Of a stretch of DNA of 64,000 nt, positions 7,301 through 14,825 are shown in pieces. A program made the position numbers and the translations under genes. Below the pieces are notes generated by a model. It was not told the DNA's origin. It did not search any database and saw nothing but the letters and a program-made list of their open reading frames with translations. Each line of letters starts with the position of its first letter. Position 1 is the first letter of the stretch. The DNA is from JAMQKA01 sp031569985 (GTDB taxonomy: Bacteria > Bacteroidota > Rhodothermia > Balneolales > Balneolaceae), in NCBI RefSeq assembly GCF_031569985.1, contig NZ_JAMQKA010000020.1:1-64000 (forward strand), in the 5' to 3' direction.

Positions 7301-8941
7301 AACCGTGTGATCGAGGTCCCGATGCCGGCCCCTATGGACACCAGCGTTACCGAGGCATGGCTTGTGCCGGTTGAGTATTGGGATGGTAGCATGAAAACAG
7401 ATGTAAGAGCGGTTGTAGGGGGTTCAGTACCGATTGGGCAACTGATGAAGATTCATCTGGGAAGTGACGGGGGTGTGATTAATTTTTTGGAGCTACATGC
7501 ACCGGGTGTTCAATACTCGCAAAACCTTCCTCCATCTCCATCGGTAATCGCCACTAATGTTCTCGATCCGGAATCAGATCGGCGATGGGCAGTGAATGGG
7601 CTGTATCGCCGAAGTGTGCATCGACTTAACCAAGGGAACGAATTGATGTCAGCAGGTGACACTTGGGATTTCGCTTCGGGTGTCGAATTCCCTTTGAAAG
7701 GGACCACTGTCGAGGTAGTAGATGTACAATCTATTCGTGGGGGGAGTATTCCGGTATTTCATCTTCGGGTGGAACGAGAACAGGCAGAGTTCATTGACCT
7801 GCACTTTCAGGATCACGTGCCATCTTGGCGTAGTCCCGATATTTGGATTGACTGGCCCGGTGATAACCCAGACCCAGATGTGCCACGAGTATATCCTGAG
7901 GGAACACCGACAGATCAAGGAGAAACGGTACGATTTCCGTCCTCAGGATTTGAACGTCACTTCATGGTTGCACGGGTTCATAACGCAGGAAATATAAGAG
8001 CCGAGGACGTTAAAGTACGCTGGTTTATCTGTGATCCTCCCGGGTCGGGAGACGACGGGCGGTGGATCGAACGTGACACAATGACTATTGCTGAAGTTGG
8101 TCCAGATACGTCCGAAATAGCTCCTTTTGACTGGAATATAGACAACGCAACGAATGTACACCAGTGTCTTCGTGCGGAAATCATAGACTGGACAATCCCT
8201 TCTGAAGTTGATCCTTCAACTGGGGACACGATTCATCTTGCTAGCGATGATGTTAAACTCCAGAACAACAACGCGCAGCAAAACGTCTTCGACTTCGAGG
8301 CACTGGCTGCCAGTCCATATGATACAATTGAGTTTCAGATGCAAGTACATAATGACTATGTAGAGACAGAAGTTGCCGCACTGGTACCGGATGGCCTGCC
8401 ATGGGGATCGAAATTAGAAGTTTCACCCGCAGAAGTCCATGTTAAACCTGGAACAAATCGGATATTTAACTGCAAACTTTCCTTGGATGATTCGATCATT
8501 CAGCCAGGTTGTGACAATGATAGTGGATTCTTGCTCACTATATGGCGAAGAGCTGAGGACTCAGATGAGAAATGGGGAAGTTGTTTCTATTTTATCCGGC
8601 CTCGTTACAAAACAGAATTAAGACTAGGCAAAGGGTATTGGATAAATAGAAGAATCGAACTGCACGGACAATGGAGGTTGTCTACTCAAGACAACATAGA
8701 TATAACTGGTGAGTTTCCTCTTTTTGTCCGTATCCGCCTAGCGATACATACAGAAGGAGAAGATGAAATAATCTGGCGTACGGTCCAGATGGATAGTAAC
8801 GGTAATTTCAGTATGAATATCGAACGGGATCTTGTAGCGAATGAGAATTCGCTCACAGCACAAGCGTGGTTCGATCGTACTGACCTTCTGGGTTCCAGTG
8901 TTTCTGAGCCTCTAGTGATTAATAGATCAGTTATTGAATGA
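4331..8941 (+). CDS. large M6-like metalloprotease domain protein
   Basis: This 1536-residue protein has a textbook zinc site HELGHAIGLPDLYS at residues 931-944 (HExxH, third ligand in GLPD), followed by a WAMMGGG segment. Together these resemble immune-inhibitor-A-type M6 peptidases. The first ~420 residues are rich in short hydrophobic strands ending in polar turns and look like a beta-propeller. A Cys/Asp-rich linker is near residue 300. The C-terminal ~350 residues look like beta-sandwich repeats. No signal peptide is seen, so export, if any, would need another route. The ATG at 4331 is chosen; a TTG six bases earlier is also in frame. The gene opens the island's cargo and stands alone. 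Its closeness to the decayed Tc-toxin-like locus suggests a toxin or predation role, but that is inference. Confidence 0.75.
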   Translation: MSYENNSKGKDVVQRGYSVESEKKSLRPGWCKEHQIPPKNTGDGPPKYLKDVREEQLTLFGPNDEYVAIATNKKIVILDFDNVGQTDEASRPIAEILVKAPATHLVASGSRNYLEIIVADQKGRLWSYDFAVKESAITDNPDATLLADDIEEKIYCLIATRRSIIIQTESSKGTGYKLYELNRRTRRLQFLGDLNLDKSLSLLHPNNDKLLVGFEKGELRLVEPDRTGTGETAKVHTMDIPRVTAVAMLTGQHVLVAQKGGYITKVDVARASSASFSRQPEAIARACKLLCEILRRCGCLDPCDCREPDDDSGRDRDDNLPGGIRDDEPCEDRHSTKLQWTPKRLAMVGEHVVAFSAGNRRMAVMDQKLNVKFERFLGQGGVAVAAGQAKTQKMILYDSRKRRLETWALADYVPTLQGLLPDDLTFEPEPPSTVTYYGSRVHRATPNPELKVCVFTVIEPGQSFTDPNQNKLIAQIEPNVFDIVNDYYDENSYGDLDVQFSAFGYDFGGTRTPLVLPQPISDYFYDDFTPGGVQAVMPADWTNPLVLDGTESLELRTNPRVGTGEDYPIPFAALWTARDHTSYPVVVDFDGTETLQLTVETQEGDTHVLDLEFDALSLTHNQGDDESAFLDALGTHFTDAIRDAESSLTDSPVTIQDVIFRRIRLNDDDTQFGLLQGQFRVSEVAPADFVQKGTIEITSIATPLPDAFEATGFGTFNRETGVLTSNSVTRDYFETCLRAAQADAGEGPGQDDPHFNTAVDSSEDTAAQELTVTIELTNNKGGAGANIEVINSSGHSESGWSAAIPLSGSESNVNNQNTLRYSRKLADDVFTAAMDHIRTLGPWNPDNTRAMFEEFDVMMIGFVGEPPSSIPLADRWGADDPADFGRLRMFRRTHIAVDLNNPDPDDTPVSMNTSVVIGQEFNGFSPGIMAHELGHAIGLPDLYSASGFRDDVLYIDRWAMMGGGNWRFNHFCGWSKWKLDWIVEDDDDDLNRVIEVPMPAPMDTSVTEAWLVPVEYWDGSMKTDVRAVVGGSVPIGQLMKIHLGSDGGVINFLELHAPGVQYSQNLPPSPSVIATNVLDPESDRRWAVNGLYRRSVHRLNQGNELMSAGDTWDFASGVEFPLKGTTVEVVDVQSIRGGSIPVFHLRVEREQAEFIDLHFQDHVPSWRSPDIWIDWPGDNPDPDVPRVYPEGTPTDQGETVRFPSSGFERHFMVARVHNAGNIRAEDVKVRWFICDPPGSGDDGRWIERDTMTIAEVGPDTSEIAPFDWNIDNATNVHQCLRAEIIDWTIPSEVDPSTGDTIHLASDDVKLQNNNAQQNVFDFEALAASPYDTIEFQMQVHNDYVETEVAALVPDGLPWGSKLEVSPAEVHVKPGTNRIFNCKLSLDDSIIQPGCDNDSGFLLTIWRRAEDSDEKWGSCFYFIRPRYKTELRLGKGYWINRRIELHGQWRLSTQDNIDITGEFPLFVRIRLAIHTEGEDEIIWRTVQMDSNGNFSMNIERDLVANENSLTAQAWFDRTDLLGSSVSEPLVINRSVIE

Positions 8942-9093
8942 ATTAAATCTTAAGGTTGTAGCCAATCTGACAAATAGAACTACTGCCGGGATCACTGCAA
9001 CCATGTTGCACTTGGGGAAGTACGTAACCTGCCAATGATTATTGGCGATAGTTTGAAGTTAGTTTAAAAAATATCAAATAAGTCTATATTTCC

Positions 9094-9303
9094 TTTACAA
9101 CCCAGGCAGCAGCCAACTTTTTGGGCGTCTCACGACAGGATTTGGTCGATTTGCTGGAAGACGGTGAGATACCTTTCCACAAGGTGGCTAGCCATCGCCG
9201 CGTCTATTTCCGGGATTTAAAAGAATGCGCCGATCGTCGGGATTCGAAACGTCGCGAAACTCTGGATGATCTCTTTGATAAAGTAACTAAAGCTGATAAA
9301 TAA
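9094..9303 (+). pseudogene. truncated copy of the VapB-like HTH antitoxin
   Basis: The frame reads FTTQAAANFLGVSRQ and continues to the C-terminus. It is almost identical, in DNA and protein, to residues in the second half of the antitoxin at 18366-18701. The N-terminal ~38 residues are missing and no good start remains (only a TTG at 9121). The matching toxin is absent: an unrelated membrane protein gene follows after 11 bases. With the 18.5-kb copy it forms a ~205-bp direct repeat around the intervening segment. Confidence 0.8.
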
Positions 9304-9314
9304 GGGAGCGTACT

Positions 9315-10313
9315 ATGCTTAAAAAAGTTTTTGCACCAGTTCTACGCTTCTTTACCCTTATTGCTAGTGCACTTGCGGGTATCAGTGCCGTTTGTACGGC
9401 GGTGGGATTCCTCGCTCACCGTGCTCATCTCAATATGCTGGGGGTCAGCAACATCCCTGTTGATTTGAACCAGTATATGTATACCGGTGCGCAATTCCTC
9501 GCTTATCTACCCTTTAAGTTAATTTCCATCATTGCGTTGAATATTCTGGATCTGGGGCGTACCTATTTTCTTGAGTTCTCCGTTACGTTAGTGGTGCTAT
9601 TTATCATGTATTGGCTTCTACGCTTCAGATTGGTACGGCAATTCAGCCAGGAATTTCTTAATGACATTAAAAACTTTATTAGACATCATCGCAGCACCTT
9701 ATGGTTAGTTATACTTATCGGTCAATTCATTGCGGTACACCAGCTGTTAAAAGCAAGCAGAATAACTAGTCTTCTTTTTGGCGACAATATACCAGCACCG
9801 CCTTCCCAATCTATTGAATTCCCTCTTTGGGCCGATGAAGGGGTACTAGCTTTTTGGATTTCTACCAACGAAAGTGGCGAACTTTTGCAGTTTTTGGGGT
9901 GGTTGGCATTGATCATAATTATTACAGCGGTCATCTTGTGGAAGATGATTGGCACCTACCGCAAGATTGAACTAAGAATGTCCCGTTTTTGGCAAACCTT
10001 TTGGCTCGGTGTAAATTTAATGCTTTTCTGTACTCAAATAATCCTGTTTCCAATCAATTATGGGATTCTACTTTTATCTAATGAGTATCCTCAAGTTGAG
10101 GTTGTAGTGGATGATTCTTTAAGGGGAAATCCGTTATGGCAGGGAGATGAGCGTTTGATATTAATAGATAGTCAGAATGGAAAGTTTTATTTTTATTCGA
10201 GATCAGAGAGACGTCTTTGGTATATTAAAGATAGCGATATCCATTCTATAAGCTACTTTGGGATGGTAGATATTTTCGAATCAGCTGATCAGGCTGATTT
10301 AAGGGAAAATTAA
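9315..10313 (+). CDS. six-helix membrane protein, unknown function
   Basis: This is a 332-residue protein with about six hydrophobic helices (near residues 7-33, 55-75, 83-103, 127-145, 192-212 and 230-250). A soluble ~80-residue C-terminal tail contains a short strand-rich segment (RLILIDSQNGKFYFYSR). No family was recognised. It starts an apparent three-gene operon with the FecR-like protein (10 bases away) and the lipoprotein, so an envelope role, perhaps together with them, is likely. The ATG at 9315 follows GGGAGCG. It directly abuts the truncated antitoxin copy. Confidence 0.7.
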   Translation: MLKKVFAPVLRFFTLIASALAGISAVCTAVGFLAHRAHLNMLGVSNIPVDLNQYMYTGAQFLAYLPFKLISIIALNILDLGRTYFLEFSVTLVVLFIMYWLLRFRLVRQFSQEFLNDIKNFIRHHRSTLWLVILIGQFIAVHQLLKASRITSLLFGDNIPAPPSQSIEFPLWADEGVLAFWISTNESGELLQFLGWLALIIIITAVILWKMIGTYRKIELRMSRFWQTFWLGVNLMLFCTQIILFPINYGILLLSNEYPQVEVVVDDSLRGNPLWQGDERLILIDSQNGKFYFYSRSERRLWYIKDSDIHSISYFGMVDIFESADQADLREN

Positions 10314-10323
10314 GGGGGCTCAT

Positions 10324-11157
10324 ATGTTAAAAAGGACAATCGGTGTTCTCTTTTCTCTGTTATTTGGGTTGTTATTACCGGAAGGATGGGCACAAGAGGA
10401 GGTTATAGGGCGTATTCAACGCATCGCTGATATTTCCAGTGCAAAGCCAGTTCTAATTGATGAGGAGACCGACAGGGTACAGATTCAACGGGAAGAATGG
10501 ATAAACGCAAGACCTAAAATTGATTTGTTCAGGCGCGAGTTGATGCAAGTGAAAAAAAATATTCGTGCGGATCTTAGGATCAGGCTACCTGATCAAAAAG
10601 GTAACATTTTCTTGGTGCCTAACTCTCCCGATACCCTCCATATGATAAAAGAAGAGGGGATATATAGAATTACTGAAACCCCTGAGAAGCTGGGAGGATT
10701 TAAGCTTCTGGTTGTAAAGGGATCTCTGGTTTTTGATTGGTTATATGGTAAGCTCAGGGTCGATGCAGTGGGCGTTAGTATCGATATAAGTGGTACCAGT
10801 GCGGCAATCGTCGTGGATGATAGTGGTGATCAAGGCATCGTATTTCTGGAGCAGGGTACAATCAGTTTTCCAGAGTTCCCAAATATTCAAGTCAACTCCA
10901 TGGAGGCCTTCCTCTTGCGGCGTGGTCTACCGCCAACGAAATTTGACCTGGGTGCACAACAGGCACAGCAGTTACAAGATTTTGTTCAATATAACGTGAA
11001 GGATGTATGGTCAAGATTCAGGCCCTGGTGGCAGAAACCAAAGTTTTATATCCCCGCTTTAGCGATTACAGTTGGAGGAGGGATAATTCTCCTTAGCGGG
11101 GACGGTGGAGGTAATGGTCCAGCATCTGGCAGTGTAATTATTGACATCCCACAGTGA
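10324..11157 (+). CDS. FecR-like domain secreted/anchored protein
   Basis: This 277-residue protein begins with a signal peptide (hydrophobic core LFSLLFGLLLP, cleavage likely after WAQ). The middle carries a FecR-like pattern: VKGSL, then VDAVGVSIDISGTSAAIVV, then an EQGTISF strand, resembling the V-GT-F core of FecR domains. A single hydrophobic stretch near residues 248-263 (ALAITVGGGIILL) close to the C-terminus could anchor it. No sigma or TonB-receptor gene is nearby, so it is not a standard FecR sensor of iron uptake. It is the second gene of the 9315-11900 operon. The family call is moderate. Confidence 0.65.
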   Translation: MLKRTIGVLFSLLFGLLLPEGWAQEEVIGRIQRIADISSAKPVLIDEETDRVQIQREEWINARPKIDLFRRELMQVKKNIRADLRIRLPDQKGNIFLVPNSPDTLHMIKEEGIYRITETPEKLGGFKLLVVKGSLVFDWLYGKLRVDAVGVSIDISGTSAAIVVDDSGDQGIVFLEQGTISFPEFPNIQVNSMEAFLLRRGLPPTKFDLGAQQAQQLQDFVQYNVKDVWSRFRPWWQKPKFYIPALAITVGGGIILLSGDGGGNGPASGSVIIDIPQ

Positions 11158-11189
11158 ACACAATTATTTGATATTTGAAAGGAGGAGCC

Positions 11190-11900
11190 ATGATAATTCC
11201 CCGGTGGATAAACTGGTATTTTCTCATTAGTTGTTTTTTTGTAACATCCTGTGGTAATGAACAAATATCTGATTTCAAGGAAACCAGGCAGAGTCAGGTA
11301 CAAATCGATCTTCGAGGATTGAAAACATTTTCAAATTCTGGAAACCTGCAAGACGTTGCCTCAGTTGTTGACTCATTGAACCTGAAGGTTCTACCGAGGG
11401 ACGGGACAGATCAACTCCATTCAAGAAAATTGACACAGACGGATTCGATTATCACATTCGACATCGAAGTCGAGCGTGGACCAGTGGAGTTTAACGCTGA
11501 AATATTTAGCAATAATCAAACTTTGATCTATGCTGGAAGCGACGCTTTCGAAGTCAGAGAAGATGGTTTTGAGGTCCGAATTCAGTTAATGCCAGTTAAC
11601 GCAATCCTAGCAGTTGAACCCGACTCTCTTTTTATGGGGGCAGATGGAGTGTTTTCAGTATTAAATAAAGGTACGAAGCAGTTGGAATGGTGGGTTGAGG
11701 AAATTATCCCAGAGCTAAAGTGCGGCAACGTTCTGTGTCTGCAAATTAGGCCTGAATCAGACTTTGTTCCTGCAAAAAGCTCGATGTCAGTAACAGCTAT
11801 TTTTAATGGTGACACGCTGGGGACAAATTTCCTTGTGAGGTTAGCATCGCAAGTCGGACACGTGGAATTTAATGTACTAACTGCTGACTCAACCCAGTAA
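11190..11900 (+). CDS. lipoprotein, unknown function
   Basis: This 236-residue protein has a lipoprotein signal: a hydrophobic stretch followed by VTSCG, with the Cys as the lipidation site. The open frame extends to a TTG at 11175, but the ATG at 11190 is preferred because AAAGGAGGAG lies directly before it, one of the few strong ribosome sites in the window. The mature part is strand-rich and ends with an Ig-like repeat pattern (LAVEPDSLFMGADGVFSVLNKG resembles ASPM/SPD-2/Hydin-type or similar domains; a loose impression). It is the last gene of the envelope operon. Its 3' end meets the decayed minus-strand Tc-toxin-like remnant. Confidence 0.7.
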   Translation: MIIPRWINWYFLISCFFVTSCGNEQISDFKETRQSQVQIDLRGLKTFSNSGNLQDVASVVDSLNLKVLPRDGTDQLHSRKLTQTDSIITFDIEVERGPVEFNAEIFSNNQTLIYAGSDAFEVREDGFEVRIQLMPVNAILAVEPDSLFMGADGVFSVLNKGTKQLEWWVEEIIPELKCGNVLCLQIRPESDFVPAKSSMSVTAIFNGDTLGTNFLVRLASQVGHVEFNVLTADSTQ

Positions 11901-12117
11901 TGGGCTACTATATTTTCTTTATTAAGGGCATATACAACCACATCCGCCAATCCCCCGCTGGTACTGCCAGTCGTATAAGATAATGCTATAATTTGCCCGG
12001 TAATCAGATACGGCTTCCCCAGAAATTCAAAGCTCTCATTTTTTATGATTTCATTTGCTTCTTTACCGTGCGGAACTGGGCAATGCCCTGCAAGTCGAGA
12101 TCAAAGGCGATCAATTG
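11884..12117 (-). pseudogene. remnant of a TcA-like toxin N-terminal region
   Basis: No full frame survives, but two minus-strand pieces read like the carboxypeptidase-regulatory-type domain that follows the peptidoglycan-binding domain in large TcdA-like proteins: LIAFDLDLQGIAQFRTV just after the stop of the neighbouring gene, and GGLADVVVYALNKENIVAHYW in another frame. The match is by memory of the family pattern. Frameshifts and a stop separate the parts, and the rest of the multi-kilobase gene is gone. Confidence 0.5.
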
Positions 12118-12438
12118 TTACCGTTTTTTAAAAGCTCCATTGGCCAATTGCACTAGGCCACTTTCCTTATAGGAATGGCCTGCAGCGGTCAATCCCTGAT
12201 CCACTAATTCTTTTGAGATCGCCAATGCAGTGGCTTCATCAACCACAAAATTATTGTCTACAGGTACCTTTAATTTCGCCTGCAGTTCACGCACCTTCTT
12301 GATGGTATTCTTTCCAGCAATGCTTTTGGATACTTCTTTCTGGGAAACAGAAAACCCCAAAGCAGCCAGTGCCTGATGCAGTAAACTTACGGTATGGTTT
12401 TGTTGGTTCCGGGTAATGGGTTTCAGTGGGGTTTTCAT
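12118..12438 (-). CDS. peptidoglycan-binding-like domain, stub of a larger protein
   Basis: This 106-residue frame fits a PG_binding_1-type helical domain: VSLLHQALAALGFSV, then KKVRELQAKLKVPVDNNFVVDEATALAI. Such domains stand at the N-terminus of many TcdA-like toxin proteins. Because the DNA after its stop still carries pieces of the next domain of those proteins in other frames, this is best read as the surviving 5' end of a broken toxin gene rather than a complete small protein. The ATG at 12438 is a credible original start. Confidence 0.6.
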   Translation of the reverse strand: MKTPLKPITRNQQNHTVSLLHQALAALGFSVSQKEVSKSIAGKNTIKKVRELQAKLKVPVDNNFVVDEATALAISKELVDQGLTAAGHSYKESGLVQLANGAFKKR

Positions 12439-12470
12439 GATGTTGTTATTAAGTGTTACCGATAATAACT

Positions 12471-13093
12471 TTATTGGGTGTTAATTTGTTCTGTTGATGT
12501 TTTTTGCTTCAACTCAAACACCTTCTGAGTACTATGTGTGGAAGACTCGTGATAATTAAAACCGGATCGGACAAGTATGAATCGAATATCCTCGGGAATT
12601 CTGGTCACGTAAGAAAACTTCTGTACGATTCCAGGCTCTACAAACCATTCCCTCTTTTCATACCCCTCCTTGTCATTTTCTTTGACTTTCTTTTCCAGCA
12701 CATTGGTTTTTACTATCTCCTCAGGGAAGCCGGCAATATTTATCGGTGATTCTGAATCCAGAAACAAACCGATATTTGTATTTTCTCTAATCCCTTTAAT
12801 TGTTAGTAGAAGTTATTTTATTTTTTTCTTACCAGCCCCTTATTGGTTAGTACCATGATAATTTCAACGATATAATGGCCATTTTGCGGACCAAAATAAT
12901 TTGCTGCTAATTCAAACTGGATACGATCTGCATGTAATCTGTTTTGCTCCGCCTGCTTAGCCTCTTCTTTTGCCGATAGCTCTTTCTGTTTTGCTACCTG
13001 TTCTTCCCTTCTCCGTTTATCCAGGCGATGTCCGAAATATAAAATCAAAAGAGATATGGTGGCGGCTATTAGTGTGTTGATTATATTAAGCAT
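12471..13093 (-). pseudogene. frameshifted homologue of the 177-residue membrane-anchored protein at 23815-24348
   Basis: Two frames together copy the intact protein's plan. 12818-13093 gives a short N-terminal helix plus FGPQNGHYIVEI (compare FHGPQQGYYIVAF). 12471-12767 gives the C-terminal block with VEPGIVQKFSYVTRIPEDI (compare VRPGVQQRFSYVTRVPATW). The join falls in an A-rich run near 12820 with stops in both frames, so the gene is dead or needs recoding. Confidence 0.75.
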
Positions 13094-13719
13094 GGTTATA
13101 ATTACTTAAGTAAATGGTCTGGACCCTATTAATATGAGTTTAAAGTTTCCTGTAACAAAGAATATCAAAAGGGATTAAAGTGTCTGCCAATATTGCCAGC
13201 GCTTTTCTCCATTTAGAAACCCAATTGGCTCATTTTTTCTTACCAGGATAACCCCATAGGCCGCTAACTTGACAGGTGCTTCTAAATACCGGAACGCAGC
13301 TGCTATGCACTAAAAAAAGACAAAGTCTGCTTCTTTATGCTGGATGTTTTTGAAAATATCGTCGGGCACAGTATATATCTTAGCCTGAGGTTATGGAAAT
13401 TGATTATGAGTGAGATCATCAATCAATCTATTTGAAGGTACGGCGGAAATCCATCACTATTCGTTCAATAAACAGCTAATTTGATTCATTTTTTGAGCAA
13501 GAAGCTCCTAAATCATCAAAGATGATAAAGTGATTGAAATGTCAAGTCACTAAAAAAGGACGCTTCAAGTATCCACGAAACACCGGGAGTTCTTGATGTT
13601 TTTTAATGGCCAACTGTTGTTTATCAAACATGTAAGAATTGATCGTAAGTAACTCTCCAGACTAACCCAATTATACAAATATTAGTGTTAGATCCCCAAA
13701 AATAAAGGCAACTATTTGA
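13094..13719. other. 626-bp gap with minus-strand coding debris, no intact gene
   Basis: No open frame of useful length is present. The minus strand has scraps such as HFIIFDDLGAS that look protein-like but are soon interrupted. It separates two minus-strand gene blocks and is probably decayed sequence. Confidence 0.5.
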
Positions 13720-14775
13720 TTATATGAAATGTAAATTTCCAAAATCCACTTTCTTTTCATTCGCTATTTTACCAGCCTGTCGTAGCTGTATTCTCAGATA
13801 ATCAGCACGGTGATAAATTTTTTCATTGTATTTGAAAAGATGCCTATTCTCTCCCAACCGATTAACAAGATATTTTGTTAGGGTATGATCTTTACCGATA
13901 TCATCGAATAATTTAAGCCTTGGATCATTATGTGTACTTTCCAGTTTGATAACACCGCTTTTATATACTTTGGAAAATGTTATTGCCCAGAGGATGAATT
14001 CAAAATACCAAATTAATTGTTCTCTTGCAGTGTCCAGCGAAATCACCTCTCCTTGGTGACTTAGGGGGTGATGAAGTTCCTTTAACCGTTTAAAAATATC
14101 ATTATAAGAGTCAGGATCGGAAAGAAGGTCCAACCTTATTACATTCTCTAGCTCATCGAACATAATATCATTTAGAACTTTCTGGTTCACAGCATACGCC
14201 ATTGCTGAGTCTACAATTGAAATAGTTTCTGAAATTCCGAGTTTCCCTGAGCTGCTATTTTTCGATTTTCCCGCATTTGCCACTACTGCTCTTACTTTTG
14301 GAGCAAGCAACCCATTGTATGCCAGATTAGCCCCATACTGAATTCTTGAAATATTAGCCTTTTCAATTCGATGTGCTTTCAGAAAATCTGTGTAAGAATC
14401 AAAGTTAAGTCTCTTTGAAATACCGACGTTTTTATAAAGGATTATTGTATTAGACTTGTTACCTGCAGGAACAGTGTTCATGAATTTCCCTACAACAAAT
14501 CGCGAGTTTACAACCCTACCTACCATTTTGCCTACCAATGACTTAACCAATGAGCTCCCAGCAGTATTAATTGCTATACCAACAAGGAAATCGAGAAAAA
14601 TATCGATTGCTAAACTAGTCTTAGGTTGAGACTCTATTTGTCCTTTAACTTGCTCAAATTGCAAAAAAGCGATAAGAGCGGCGTTGGAGATTGTATCTAA
14701 ATACGCATTTGAATTCCTGCGTGAATGTGATGTAAATCTCAGCAGATCGGCTTTGTCTTCAGGCGCTAAACTCAT
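13720..14775 (-). CDS. unknown protein of the Tc-toxin-like locus
   Basis: This 351-residue protein was not recognised. It is mostly helical by appearance. One hydrophobic segment lies near residues 57-75 (IFLDFLVGIAINTAGSSLV), a second amphipathic one later (LIWYFEFILWAITFSKVY), and basic patches follow in the C-terminal third. It follows the 958-residue protein with 50 bases between them on the same strand, so they are probably co-transcribed. No signal peptide is seen. Its position between toxin-like remnants suggests it was part of that cluster; this is context only. Confidence 0.6.
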   Translation of the reverse strand: MSLAPEDKADLLRFTSHSRRNSNAYLDTISNAALIAFLQFEQVKGQIESQPKTSLAIDIFLDFLVGIAINTAGSSLVKSLVGKMVGRVVNSRFVVGKFMNTVPAGNKSNTIILYKNVGISKRLNFDSYTDFLKAHRIEKANISRIQYGANLAYNGLLAPKVRAVVANAGKSKNSSSGKLGISETISIVDSAMAYAVNQKVLNDIMFDELENVIRLDLLSDPDSYNDIFKRLKELHHPLSHQGEVISLDTAREQLIWYFEFILWAITFSKVYKSGVIKLESTHNDPRLKLFDDIGKDHTLTKYLVNRLGENRHLFKYNEKIYHRADYLRIQLRQAGKIANEKKVDFGNLHFI

Positions 14776-14825
14776 ATATATTGAATTAACAATGGTGAAT
14801 TTTTATACTAACTTGGGTGTATAAT

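Noticed and set aside
11582..11950. 122-residue minus-strand frame
   Set aside because: Its first ~20 residues are TcA-type debris and the rest is antisense of the lipoprotein gene.
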